A DNA stretch of 64,000 nt from Candidatus Zemynaea palustris (GTDB taxonomy: Bacteria > Vulcanimicrobiota > Vulcanimicrobiia > Vulcanimicrobiales > Vulcanimicrobiaceae): assembly GCA_003134695.1 (NCBI GenBank), contig PLCB01000058.1, forward strand, positions 100,778-164,777, written 5' to 3'. The translations under genes and the position numbers were made by a program. Position 1 is the first letter of the stretch; each line of letters starts with the position of its first letter. Under the pieces are notes generated by a model. The model made no database searches and was not told where the DNA came from. It saw only the letters and a list, made by a program, of their open reading frames with translations. Below are positions 53,941-61,797 of this stretch, one piece after another.

Positions 53941-55503
53941 ATGCCTGAGAGGGACCGCACGTTGAGCCTCAGCCTCAATCCCTTGCCATCGGCGAACCTG
54001 CTGCCGCCGATGAACGTCGCGCCGCCGCGTTTCGATATCGCGCGCGACCTTACGGCCGGATTCGCCGCCTTCTATCGGCCGCTGCACGACCGCTTCACGG
54101 CTCGGCAACAAGAGCGCATCGCGCAGCGAAAGGCCGTCTTGGCGCGCTCGCACGAGGGCCGATTTCCGGACTATCTCCCGTCCTCTGAGGCGACGTCGAC
54201 GGATTGGAAGATCGCGCTGCCGGCTTGGTGCCAAGACCAGCGCAATCAGATGACCGGGCCAGCCGACGACGCCGAACTGGTCGTCAAGATGCTCAACTCC
54301 GGTGCGCCGGGCGTGATGCTCGATCTCGAAGATTCGATGGCCAATCAGTGGAGCCACATCTTGCTCGGGCTCGACAACGTGATCGCCGCGCTCTACGGCG
54401 AACTGACCTACGACGACGCCAAGCGCGACGCAACGATCGGCATCAAACCGTCGCAGACCGTGATCTGGACGCGGGTCCGCGGCCTGCACGTCTCGCAAGC
54501 CGGCGTCTATCCGGGCGAAGTGACCTCGGCTTCGCTGTTCGATTTGGCCTTGCTCGTGTACCGGCTCGACTTCGACCGGTTGAAGCATCCGCTCTGCGTC
54601 TACATCCCGAAATCAGAGTCGGCCGAAGAAGCGCTATGGTGGCGCGATCTGTTCCAAGCGCTCGCGACGCTCAAGGGCCGCCCAAGAGACGAGATCAAGG
54701 CGATGGCCCTCTGCGAGGCACATCCGCTCGCGTTTCAATTAGAAGAGTTCGCGTTCAACCTACGCGAGCATCTGCTCGGCCTCGATCTCGGGCGCTGGGA
54801 CTACATGGCGAGCCTGATCGACTTCACCTTACTCGACCCGAAGTGGATCTTACCGGACCGCAACACGATTCCGCACGACGTGCCGTTCTTCCAGAATCTG
54901 CGACTGCTGATTCCTTCGATCGCGCACAAGCATGGAATGCTCGCCGTAGGCGGCATGACCGCGCTCTTTCCGAGCCGCGAAGAGCCCGAACTCAACGAGC
55001 GTGCGTTGCGCGTCCTCGCCGAAGACAAGAAAAACGAGGCGACGTGCGGGATGGACGGCGCCTGGACCGGTCACCCGGATCAGAATGCGATCGCGGTCGC
55101 GCAGTTTCCCGAACCGAACCAAATCGCGCGATACAAACCGGGATTCGATGCGCATCCGAACTTGCGACCGTCCGTCGAGGGCGTCGGAAAGCGCACCGTT
55201 GAGGGGACACGTGCCGCCGCGCGGACGGTGATTCGTTATCGCAACGGCTACCTGAATGGCCGCGGCGCAAATCTACTCGACGGTTACATGGAAGATCTGG
55301 CGACCGATCGCATCTATCGGCTCATGATCGCGCAGCGCTTGCGGCACGGGATGCACTCGGCCGCCGAAGTGAGCGCCATCTTCGACGAGGAGCTCGCAAA
55401 GTTGCTCGCCGCCGGCACCGAGATCGGCGACGCGCAAACGCTGCGCGCGGCGCGGGAGATCGGCGAGGCGATGATTGACCAGGGAGCGCACGACCCGGTC
55501 TAG
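53941..55503 (+). CDS. aceB: malate synthase
   Basis: 520 residues, malate synthase A type. APGVMLDLEDSMANQWSHIL, RDEIKAMALCEAHPLAFQLE, REHLLGLDLGRWDYMASLID and the C-terminal GRGANLLDGYMEDLATDRIY are the family core, with the catalytic Asp near the C-terminus. It condenses glyoxylate with acetyl-CoA. No isocitrate lyase is in the window, so glyoxylate may come from another source. The first 23 residues may be over-extended (alternative ATG at 54010). Confidence 0.93.
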   Translation: MPERDRTLSLSLNPLPSANLLPPMNVAPPRFDIARDLTAGFAAFYRPLHDRFTARQQERIAQRKAVLARSHEGRFPDYLPSSEATSTDWKIALPAWCQDQRNQMTGPADDAELVVKMLNSGAPGVMLDLEDSMANQWSHILLGLDNVIAALYGELTYDDAKRDATIGIKPSQTVIWTRVRGLHVSQAGVYPGEVTSASLFDLALLVYRLDFDRLKHPLCVYIPKSESAEEALWWRDLFQALATLKGRPRDEIKAMALCEAHPLAFQLEEFAFNLREHLLGLDLGRWDYMASLIDFTLLDPKWILPDRNTIPHDVPFFQNLRLLIPSIAHKHGMLAVGGMTALFPSREEPELNERALRVLAEDKKNEATCGMDGAWTGHPDQNAIAVAQFPEPNQIARYKPGFDAHPNLRPSVEGVGKRTVEGTRAAARTVIRYRNGYLNGRGANLLDGYMEDLATDRIYRLMIAQRLRHGMHSAAEVSAIFDEELAKLLAAGTEIGDAQTLRAAREIGEAMIDQGAHDPV

Positions 55504-55515
55504 TACGTGGGGTCA

Positions 55516-55737
55516 ATGCGCGAGCGCTTTCTCGGAATTGCGGCAATCGCGGCGTTAGTGTGCGTTGCCTATCAGGCGAGCCGGCAAACGACGTCGAGTT
55601 GGCCGAGCGTCTCCGCCGCCGCTCAGATATCCGGCGCCGAGGCCCTTCGCCCGAAATTCGTACCCGCTTCCGAAGCCGTCGTCGGCCGGCCCCACGATGG
55701 CATTCGCGCGTTGCAGAAAGGCGGGCGACCCCTCTAG
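55516..55737 (+). CDS. small protein with N-terminal membrane segment
   Basis: 73 residues from ATG 55516 (MRERFLGIAAIAALVCVAYQ). A hydrophobic N-terminus is followed by a hydrophilic tail without known motif. It begins 12 bases after the malate synthase stop and may be co-transcribed. No homologue is recognised; the frame could be spurious. Confidence 0.4.
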   Translation: MRERFLGIAAIAALVCVAYQASRQTTSSWPSVSAAAQISGAEALRPKFVPASEAVVGRPHDGIRALQKGGRPL

Positions 55738-55790
55738 GGCCGCTCGCCGCCGGCCGCATTGACTCTGAGCGTGGCCGCGTCAGCCAATAC

Positions 55791-55817
55791 GAAAACGACC
55801 GCTTCATGGGCGGTCGT
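55791..55817 (-). terminator. terminator after the Flp pilin pair
   Basis: An 8-bp stem (55795-55802 with 55810-55817) with a 7-base loop has a TTTT tail on the minus strand. It lies 33 bases past the last pilin stop. Confidence 0.7.
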
Positions 55818-55849
55818 CTTCGCGTACGTTACTTCGAGCAGGGACGCGC

Positions 55850-56005
55850 TTAGGACAGGATGTTTGACGCGTTCATGAGCGAGTTATTGTTCTTATTGCC
55901 CAGAACCGTCAGCCCGGCGATGACGGCCATCGCCACGAGCCCGATGATCAAAGCGTATTCCACCAGTCCTTGACCGGCGTCGTCACTCAAAAGTCTATGA
56001 ATCAT
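55850..56005 (-). CDS. Flp-type pilin, copy 1
   Basis: 51 residues: a short basic leader MIHRLLSDDAG, then QGLVEYALIIGLVAMAVIAG as the hydrophobic helix. Cleavage after Gly11 would put Glu16 at +5, as in Flp prepilins processed by TadV-type peptidases. Only a short polar tail (NKNNNSLMNASNILS) follows. It is a tandem duplicate of the next pilin; no tad secretion genes are in the window. Confidence 0.9.
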   Translation of the reverse strand: MIHRLLSDDAGQGLVEYALIIGLVAMAVIAGLTVLGNKNNNSLMNASNILS

Positions 56006-56130
56006 TTCGCCTCATTAGAAAGTGTGGCTTACGGCCCAAGAGCGGTGCGGGCGCTGGGCAATAGCGTCCGGCTCCTCTTACGTATCGGTAAAGCACGCGG
56101 CAAACTTTGCCCGCCGCCTTAGTATTATGC
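56006..56130 (-). ncRNA. structured 5' leader of pilin copy 1 (unassigned motif)
   Basis: A GCATAATA box (56123-56130) may be the -10. Downstream the leader forms a hairpin around TTTACCGATACGTAAG (56077-56093) and a longer stem with ATTGCCC in its loop (56047-56072), before the GAGGCGA segment at the ATG. The same elements recur 410 bases away in front of pilin copy 2, with paired arms kept although bases change. No riboswitch class was recognised. Confidence 0.45.
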
Positions 56131-56253
56131 GGCCGGAAAGCCCAATAGGCGCGTGACTGCCGTCACAACCTTGTCTCCGAGCTAGCGCGGGGCGCCTAGT
56201 GCTGCCCCGTACCGCCCGCAACGTGTGACCACGAGCGCCGGTTGGGCCGCGCT

Positions 56254-56409
56254 TTAGGACAGGTTGTTTGACGCGTTGTCGAACGTGTTATCGGTCTTCA
56301 TGCCCAGGGTGTTCAGGACGCTAATGGCGACAATCGCCACGAGCGCGATGATCAAGGCGTATTCCACCAGCCCTTGACCAGCGTCGTCACTCAAAAATCT
56401 ACGGATCAT
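56254..56409 (-). CDS. Flp-type pilin, copy 2
   Basis: 51 residues, MIRRFLSDDAGQGLVEYALI then a second hydrophobic half and tail NTLGMKTDNTFDNASNNLS. The SDDAGQGLVEYALII leader-helix junction is identical to copy 1, including Gly11 and Glu at +5. The tails have diverged. The repeat distance is 404 bases, so gene and leader were duplicated together. Confidence 0.9.
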   Translation of the reverse strand: MIRRFLSDDAGQGLVEYALIIALVAIVAISVLNTLGMKTDNTFDNASNNLS

Positions 56410-56540
56410 TTCGCCTCATTTAAGGAAGTGTGGGTTTCGGGCCAAGAGCGACGCCGGCGCTGGGCAATGAGCGTCCGGCCCTTCTTCTTACCTATCGGTA
56501 AAGGATGCGACAAACGTTTCGCGCCGCCTCACTATTATGC
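56410..56540 (-). ncRNA. structured 5' leader of pilin copy 2 (unassigned motif)
   Basis: Holds the same elements as the first leader: GCATAATA (56533-56540), a hairpin around TTTACCGATAGGTAAG (56487-56503) and a stem of GCCGG-A-CGCT with AGCG-CCGGC (56453-56479) closing a CATTGCCC loop. The second stem is perfectly paired here apart from one bulged A. Function is unknown. Confidence 0.45.
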
Positions 56541-56649
56541 GGCCTGGAAGCCCGCTAGGCACGTGACCGTCATCACAAGCTGGGCTAGCTAGCGCGGGGT
56601 AGAGCTGCGCTGTACCGCCGGCCACCTATCGGCTCGGCGAAAAGGACTG

Positions 56650-56723
56650 GAGCCCTCGGTGAGGATTGAACTCACGACCTTCTCGATACCAACGAGACGC
56701 TCTACCACTGAGCTACAAGGGCT
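56650..56723 (-). tRNA. tRNA-Thr (anticodon GGT)
   Basis: Acceptor AGCCCTT/GAGGGCT, D-arm GCTC/GAGC, anticodon stem TCTCG/CGAGA with loop TTGGTAT, T-loop GTTCAATCC. Fourth and last of the Thr-Tyr-Gly-Thr quartet. Confidence 0.94.
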
Positions 56724-56736
56724 TTTGCGTATTTGG

Positions 56737-56807
56737 AGCGGGCGGCGAGAATCGAACTCGCGACATCTGCTTGGAAGGCAGAGACATTACCACTATGTAA
56801 CGCCCGC
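56737..56807 (-). tRNA. tRNA-Gly (anticodon TCC)
   Basis: Acceptor GCGGGCG/CGCCCGC, anticodon stem TCTGC/GCAGA with loop CTTCCAA, T-arm GAGTTCGATTC. Third of the quartet, 13 bases before tRNA-Thr(GGT). Confidence 0.94.
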
Positions 56808-56813
56808 ACTTTT

Positions 56814-56900
56814 TGGTGGGCAGGGCTGGATTCGAACCAGCGTACCGCATTGCGGAGCAGATTTACAGTCTGCCGCCTTTAACCACTCGGCCACCTACCC
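56814..56900 (-). tRNA. tRNA-Tyr (anticodon GTA)
   Basis: A class II tRNA with a long variable arm; anticodon loop CTGTAAA, T-arm GGTTCGAATCC, acceptor GGGTAGG/CCTGCCC. Unlike its neighbours it encodes the CCA end. Second tRNA of the quartet. Confidence 0.95.
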
Positions 56901-56978
56901 ATGCCGGACCTTGCCAGCCGCCCAGAATTATGGGGCCGCCGGTGCCGGTCCTGGTCGCGAAGCCGCTGCTCGCCCCGC

Positions 56979-57263
56979 CTAGTCGGCCCGCTCCGTGGTC
57001 GGATCGATCATCTTACGAACTTCCGTGATCTTCGTGGCGGGAAAGCCACTGATCTCGGCGTGCTTATGGATGACCGCTTCATCTTTAGCAAGGTAGACGC
57101 AAAAAGTCTTGTCGCCGGCGACGTAGCTCTCGACCCACTGAATATCAGGGCCAAGCTGCCGTAGCGCCTCGTTGGACTTGGCGGCAGCCCCTCGAAGCTG
57201 TTCGCGTCCAAGCGAGCCTACTTGCGGAATCTCTCTCTCAATGATGAACTTGCGCAGCGCCAT
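56979..57263 (-). CDS. DUF4242-like small protein
   Basis: 94 residues from MALRKFIIEREIPQVGSLGR at 57263; the frame's extension upstream lies in tRNA-adjacent sequence. The pattern of FIIER-IP, an EALRQLGPDIQWVESYVAGD core and KTFCVYLAKDEAVIHKHAEI matches the DUF4242 (SCO4226-like ferredoxin-fold) family. In that family the His-rich end can bind nickel. It is inserted between tRNA-Thr(TGT) and tRNA-Tyr of an otherwise conserved quartet. Confidence 0.8.
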   Translation of the reverse strand: MALRKFIIEREIPQVGSLGREQLRGAAAKSNEALRQLGPDIQWVESYVAGDKTFCVYLAKDEAVIHKHAEISGFPATKITEVRKMIDPTTERAD

Positions 57264-57296
57264 CAATCCTCCAAGATACAAACGAGTGGAGATCTG

Positions 57297-57370
57297 AGCC
57301 GACGGTGGGACTCGAACCCACGACATCCACTTTACAAAAGTGGCGCTCTAGCCAACTGAGCTACGTCGGC
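57297..57370 (-). tRNA. tRNA-Thr (anticodon TGT)
   Basis: Acceptor GCCGACG/CGTCGGC, D-arm GCTC/GAGC, anticodon stem CCACT/AGTGG with loop TTTGTAA, T-arm GGGTTCGAGTCCC. First of the quartet. Its first ten bases overlap the end of the HNH gene. Confidence 0.95.
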
Positions 57371-57801
57371 GTTTTTCGTGACACACGATTTCTCCAAAAC
57401 CACCGTATTTCTTCTCTTCCGCGTCCCCGGTTCAGGGCCTTAAACGTCGGCGTCAACGAATGGCAGTTCGGGCACAGTAAGATGACGTTGTCCGGCTTAT
57501 TATTTCGCCAGTCTCCATCGATATGTTCAAGTTCCAGCGGAACGCGATTGGTCACTGGGTTTCGCTGCTGCCAACCACATCGCGCACAGTGTTCTCCGTG
57601 AGTCTCCAACAGGTACCTACGTATGAAGCCTTTTGAACCGGTATTAGCAGACGCAGGGTATTCCCCTCGCAAGAATACCTCGATCAGCTTACGCCGCCTA
57701 AGGGCTTGCTGGCATTTTACCGAGCAATACTTGTACCATGTCCCATTAACTCTTCGGCCGCATCCTGCTTGGCAAAGCGGCCGTTCCTTCTTTCTTCTCA
57801 C
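57361..57801 (-). CDS. HNH endonuclease
   Basis: 146 residues from GTG 57801 (VRRKKERPLC); a GTG at 57843 also opens the frame but lies inside the palindromic site. An N-terminal zinc-finger-like part (CQAGCGRRV and YKYCSVKCQQALRRRK) precedes the HNH core: CARCGWQ, LELEHIDGDWRNNKPDN and LLCPNCHSLTPTF. Such genes are common in phages and mobile elements. Base composition is visibly less GC-rich than its neighbours, and the end runs 10 bases into tRNA-Thr, both consistent with insertion. Its upstream site matches that of recA. Confidence 0.9.
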   Translation of the reverse strand: MRRKKERPLCQAGCGRRVNGTWYKYCSVKCQQALRRRKLIEVFLRGEYPASANTGSKGFIRRYLLETHGEHCARCGWQQRNPVTNRVPLELEHIDGDWRNNKPDNVILLCPNCHSLTPTFKALNRGRGREEIRWFWRNRVSRKTPT

Positions 57802-57822
57802 GCCTCTATTGTCACAAACGGG

Positions 57823-57847
57823 TGTGCCAACAGTATGGCACACTCAA
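57823..57847 (-). promoter_or_regulatory. palindromic operator candidate upstream of the HNH gene
   Basis: TGTGCCA-N6-TGGCACA (57823-57842) with adjoining TTGAG on the minus-strand 5' side, 21 bases before the GTG start. It matches the recA site at 22 of 25 positions, including TGT in the spacer and the TTGAG. Confidence 0.6.
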
Positions 57848-57971
57848 ACGGTTCGGTGAAGACCTTTTCGCGCGGACTTCGCTCCGTCCCTGAAGCCGCT
57901 TCAAACGAACGCCGTGCAACAAATCGGCAATAACACTGCAACAACTCGAGCGCGCCGCTTAGGGACAACGA

Positions 57972-57997
57972 GAGGGGCGCCGTCGCCGGCGCCCCTC
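57972..57997 (-). terminator. hairpin after sigH
   Basis: An 11-bp GC-rich perfect stem (57972-57982 with 57987-57997) and 4-base loop, 25 bases past the sigH stop. The tail is poor in T. It separates sigH from the HNH gene. Confidence 0.7.
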
Positions 57998-58022
57998 GAA
58001 CTCGTGTCCTTCGATTGCCGCC

Positions 58023-58667
58023 TTACGGCAGTTCGATCTCGGCGAGGTTTTTCTCGATCTTGCGCTTGACGCGCTGCAGTGCGTTGTCGATCGACTTGAC
58101 GTGCCGATTGAGGTCGCGGGCCATCTCCTGGTAGCTCTTCCCCTCGAGATACGAGAGCAGAACCTGGGATTCGAGATCCGAGAGATTCTCTTGGATGCGC
58201 TCCTTGATGTCCTCGGAGACTTCTTGGTTGATGACCAGCTCTTCGGGATCGGACGTCTTCTGCGACGCCATGACGTCGAGCAGCGTTCGCTCGCTGTCCT
58301 CATCGTAGATCGGCTTGTTCAGCGAGATGTACTGGTTCAGGGGGATGTGCTTCTGACGCGTCGCCGTTTTGATCGCGGTGATGATCTGACGCGTGATGCA
58401 CAGCTCCGCGAACGCACGGAAGCTCGAAAGTTTGTCGGCCTTGAAGTCGCGTACGGCTTTGTAGAGCCCGATCATCCCTTCTTGGATGATGTCCTCGCGA
58501 TCGGCGCCGATCAGGAAGTAGCTTTTGGCCTTGATTCGGACGAAGTTCTTGTACTTGTTGAGGAGGAACTCCATCGCCAGGTTGTCGCCCGCCTTGGCGG
58601 AGGACACCAGGTCCTCGTCGGCCCGCTCGTGATACTCCAGGACCTCGGTTGCGGTCTGCACCGCCAT
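58023..58667 (-). CDS. sigH: SigH/Spo0H-type RNA polymerase sigma factor
   Basis: 214 residues from MAVQTATEVLEYHERADEDL; a further ATG lies three codons upstream, but GGAG is better spaced for this one. Region 2 has FLIGADREDIIQEGMIGLYK and SSFRAFAELCITRQIITAIK; region 4 ends YQEMARDLNRHVKSIDNALQ. It matches Firmicute SigH, which controls post-exponential and competence genes. Position between rlmB and the tRNA/rpmG/secE genes is as in Bacillus. Confidence 0.94.
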   Translation of the reverse strand: MAVQTATEVLEYHERADEDLVSSAKAGDNLAMEFLLNKYKNFVRIKAKSYFLIGADREDIIQEGMIGLYKAVRDFKADKLSSFRAFAELCITRQIITAIKTATRQKHIPLNQYISLNKPIYDEDSERTLLDVMASQKTSDPEELVINQEVSEDIKERIQENLSDLESQVLLSYLEGKSYQEMARDLNRHVKSIDNALQRVKRKIEKNLAEIELP

Positions 58668-58742
58668 CGTTTTCATATCTCCATTAACGCAATGCGGCCG
58701 AAATCGCGGGCCTGAGCCCGTCGAGCCGACCACATCTTATTC

Positions 58743-58771
58743 AGTATAGGAGGGTCCTGCTAGCCGGTCAA
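58743..58771 (-). promoter_or_regulatory. sigma-70 type promoter of sigH
   Basis: TTGACC (58766-58771), 17-base spacer, TATACT (58743-58748), about 75 bases before the sigH start and just after rlmB. Confidence 0.8.
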
Positions 58772-58809
58772 GGCAAACTCGGACCCGGCCAAGCAAGCCA
58801 AGCAAGCGT

Positions 58810-59610
58810 TCAGGCTTTGCCTCGCTGCCGCCGCACCTCGTAGAGCAACACCCCGGCGGCCACGGAGGCGTTCAGCGACCCCACCTCGCCGTAGACCGGG
58901 ATCCGGACCAGGTAGTCGCACTCCTTGCGGACGACCTGGGAGATCCCCGGGCCCTCCGCCCCGATCACGAGGGCCAGGTCGCGCCGAAAATCGGCGGCCG
59001 TGTAGAGCTGTGCGTCGTCGCCGAGGGCTGCCCCCGCGATCCATACGTTTGCCCGCTTCATCGCTCGGAGGGCGCCGGCGACGTTGGCGACTCGCGCAAT
59101 CGGAAGATGAGCGGTCGCTCCGGCGGCGGTCTTACGAACCGTCGCGTTGACGCCGGCGGCGCGTCGCTCGGGGATCACGACGGCCGTCGCGCCGGCACAT
59201 TCGGCCGAGCGAATGATCGCGCCGGCGTTGTGCGGATCGGTGATGTGATCGAGCACGACGTACAACTTTCCACTGCCCTTCCCGTCCAGCGCCAGCGCTT
59301 CGTCGAGCGTGACGTAGTTGAAGGGCTGACCGAACGCGACCACGCTTTGGTGCGCGCGATACGGAAACTGCGAAAAGAACGAACGGCTCTCGTACCTGAT
59401 CGGCACGCCCAGCGCACTCGCGCGCTCGAGCACTTTGCGCAAGGCGGGATCGCGCTTCCGCTCGTCACCGACGTAGAGGCGGCGCAGGGGTTCCTCGGCA
59501 GCCAACGCTTCTTCGACCGCGTGGACGCCGTAGATCACGTCGTCGAGATCGAGAGCGTCTTTGCGGCGCGGCGGCCGGTCCGGCCGTCTCAGCCGCCGAC
59601 GACGGTCCAT
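58810..59610 (-). CDS. rlmB: 23S rRNA 2'-O-methyltransferase, RlmB/TrmH family
   Basis: 266 residues. An Arg-rich N-terminus, then the L30e-like substrate domain (VIYGVHAVEEALAAEEPLRR) and the SPOUT knot (LDHITDPHNAGAIIRSAECA, LVIGAEGPGISQ, IPVYGEVGSLNASVAAGVLL). It methylates a guanosine ribose in 23S rRNA. It starts 22 bases inside the end of cysS. mrnC and yacP, neighbours in Bacillus, are missing. Confidence 0.95.
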   Translation of the reverse strand: MDRRRRLRRPDRPPRRKDALDLDDVIYGVHAVEEALAAEEPLRRLYVGDERKRDPALRKVLERASALGVPIRYESRSFFSQFPYRAHQSVVAFGQPFNYVTLDEALALDGKGSGKLYVVLDHITDPHNAGAIIRSAECAGATAVVIPERRAAGVNATVRKTAAGATAHLPIARVANVAGALRAMKRANVWIAGAALGDDAQLYTAADFRRDLALVIGAEGPGISQVVRKECDYLVRIPVYGEVGSLNASVAAGVLLYEVRRQRGKA

Positions 59611-61163
59611 GTCACGCCCTCTTTTTCGTCGGTCACCACGACACCGATGCTCTTGAGCGCGCCGCGCAGCCGGTCGGCCAATCCGAAATCTTTCGCCAAC
59701 TTGGCGCGATGTCGCGCCGCGACGACCGCGTCGACGGCCGCCTTCGCATCGCCGTCCAACGTCACGAATCCGCCGACGTCGGCGCGCAGGATGTCGACCG
59801 TACCGACCGGTAGGCGCCCCGCCGCATCGGTCGGCGCCACGATCTTGAAGACGACGTCGGACCCACCAGATTCAAACCTCACCACGCTCGTCTCGTACTC
59901 GACCTTTACCGGTCTGTGCGAACGCTCCACCGGCGAAATCCCGAGCAACGTCATCGCCTCGTGCATGAACGCCGCCGCATGGGAGGCCGCGCCGCTTTGC
60001 ACGAGCGCCGGCGCCCCGGCGCCGAGGTCGAACAACACCGAAACCGCGCCCGACGTGTTCATGTCCTCGTCGAGCGCGGCATAGAAACGCGCCGCGAACG
60101 GCTTGATCGCCACCGCGCTCGCCGCTTCGAGATGCTTCACGGGCGGTGCTTCGCGCAGCGCGTCGTAGGCGCCGAGCAGCCGGTGCAAGCCGGTCGTCGC
60201 GCCGTCGATCGATTCCTCGGTGAAGTTCATCGGCTTGCGATAACCCGTCTGCAAGAACAACAGTCTGATCGCCTGCGGATCGTGACGGTCGAGCAACTCG
60301 TAGAGCGGCTCAAAATTGCCAAGCGACTTCGACATCTTCCGGTTGTCGAATTGCAACAAGCCGCCGTGCACCCAGAAATTCGCCATCGGCGGCGCGGGCA
60401 TTAGCGATTCGCTCTGCGCGATCTCGTTCTCGTGATGCGGGAACACGAGGTCGTAGCCCCCGCCGTGCAGATCGAACGGTTCGCCCAAGAGCGCGCGCGA
60501 CATCGCCGAACACTCGATGTGCCAGCCCGGCCGCCCCGGGCCCCAGGGCGAGTTCCACGACGGCTCATCCGGCTTCGCCAACTTCCAGAGCGCGAAGTCC
60601 AGCGGATCTTCCTTGTTCTCGTCGGCCGCGATCCGGGCACCCACCATCAACTCGTCGAGGTTGCGACCCGACAGCGCGCCGTAGCGTGCAAACGATCTTA
60701 CCTTGAAGTACACGCCGTCGCCGACGGCGTAGGCGTGCCCGCCGGCGATCAACTCTTCGATCATCACCTGAATCTGCGCGATGTATTCGGTCGCGCGCGG
60801 CTCGTGGTCGGGCTCGAGGACGTGCAGCCTCGCCATCGAGCGCTTGAACGAATCGAAGTACCCCTTCACGATCTCGCGCCAATCGCGTCCGGTGGCCTTG
60901 GCGGCGTCGATGCTCCGATCGTCGATGTCGGTGACGTTCTCAACGAAGGTTACTCGGTAACCAAGGTGGACCAAATACCGTCGTAAGACGTCGAAGAACA
61001 TGAACGAGCGCGCATGGCCGAGGTGGGCTTCCGCCGATGGCGTCAATCCGCAGACGTAGATGCGGACGTGGTCGCCGCGCAGCGGCGCGAACGGTTCGAC
61101 CTTTCGCGTCCGCGTGTTGTAGAGCCGCAACGCCCCGTAGCGCTGCGGCTCAGATGGCGACAT
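59589..61163 (-). CDS. cysS: cysteinyl-tRNA synthetase
   Basis: 524 residues. AHLGHARSFMFFD (HIGH), KMSKSLGN, and zinc ligands in IYVCGLT, HIECSAM and FPHHENEIAQSE. The C-terminal DALR/anticodon part is somewhat longer than the roughly 460-residue standard. It charges tRNA-Cys. Its start overlaps the cysE end by 14 bases. Confidence 0.97.
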   Translation of the reverse strand: MSPSEPQRYGALRLYNTRTRKVEPFAPLRGDHVRIYVCGLTPSAEAHLGHARSFMFFDVLRRYLVHLGYRVTFVENVTDIDDRSIDAAKATGRDWREIVKGYFDSFKRSMARLHVLEPDHEPRATEYIAQIQVMIEELIAGGHAYAVGDGVYFKVRSFARYGALSGRNLDELMVGARIAADENKEDPLDFALWKLAKPDEPSWNSPWGPGRPGWHIECSAMSRALLGEPFDLHGGGYDLVFPHHENEIAQSESLMPAPPMANFWVHGGLLQFDNRKMSKSLGNFEPLYELLDRHDPQAIRLLFLQTGYRKPMNFTEESIDGATTGLHRLLGAYDALREAPPVKHLEAASAVAIKPFAARFYAALDEDMNTSGAVSVLFDLGAGAPALVQSGAASHAAAFMHEAMTLLGISPVERSHRPVKVEYETSVVRFESGGSDVVFKIVAPTDAAGRLPVGTVDILRADVGGFVTLDGDAKAAVDAVVAARHRAKLAKDFGLADRLRGALKSIGVVVTDEKEGVTWTVVGG

Positions 61164-61797
61164 CGTCGTATGCGCCTGGCCCGCTCAACTGTACCAGTTT
61201 CCGTTCGAGCGCCGCGACGCGATCGGCGAGTTGCCTGATCAGCAGCGACTGCGGATCGCTCGTACGTACGGGTTCGCCGTTTTGCAAGACGACCTTGGCC
61301 GGCATCCCGACGACCGTTGCGTTGGCCGGCACGTCTCGCACCACGACCGAATTCGCGCCGACCTTCGCGTTGTCGCCGACGGTGATCGGACCGAGCACCG
61401 ACGCGCCCGCGCCGATCACCACGTTGTTGCCGAGCGTCGGATGGCGCTTGACCTTTTGAAGGCTCACGCCGCCGAGCGTGACGCCTTGATAGAGCGTCAC
61501 GTTCTCACCACTCTCCACGGTCTCGCCGATCACGACGCCCATCCCGTGATCGATGAAAAAGCCTTTGCCGAGTTGCGCCGCGGGGTGGATTTCGATCCCC
61601 GTCACGAAGCGCGCGAGGTGCGCGAGGAATCGCGGAAGCAGCGGGATGCCCGCGCGCTGCAACGGATGGATGAGGCGATGGGCGGTCACCGCATGAAAGC
61701 CGGGATACGAGAGGATCACGTCGACCGGGCCGCGCGCGGCCGGATCGCGCTCGAGCGCCGCCTGAAGATCGGCCTTGATCGTCGCGAGCAAACTCAC
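61150..61797 (-). CDS. cysE: serine O-acetyltransferase
   Basis: 215 residues from GTG 61797 (VSLLATIKADLQAALERDPA), chosen because GTGA overlaps the stop of the gene before. The left-handed beta-helix has FFIDHGMGVVIGETVESGEN and VTLYQGVTLGGVSLQKVKRH, the serine and acetyl-CoA site. A helical tail (ADRVAALERKLVQL) follows. It makes O-acetylserine for cysteine, then charged by CysS next door. Confidence 0.95.
   Translation of the reverse strand: MSLLATIKADLQAALERDPAARGPVDVILSYPGFHAVTAHRLIHPLQRAGIPLLPRFLAHLARFVTGIEIHPAAQLGKGFFIDHGMGVVIGETVESGENVTLYQGVTLGGVSLQKVKRHPTLGNNVVIGAGASVLGPITVGDNAKVGANSVVVRDVPANATVVGMPAKVVLQNGEPVRTSDPQSLLIRQLADRVAALERKLVQLSGPGAYDDVAI

Noticed and set aside
56047..56130. 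Pilin leader as a c-di-GMP-I riboswitch
   Set aside because: It has GGCAAA, TTACCGA and GGACGC pieces, but in the wrong order and without the GEMM stems.
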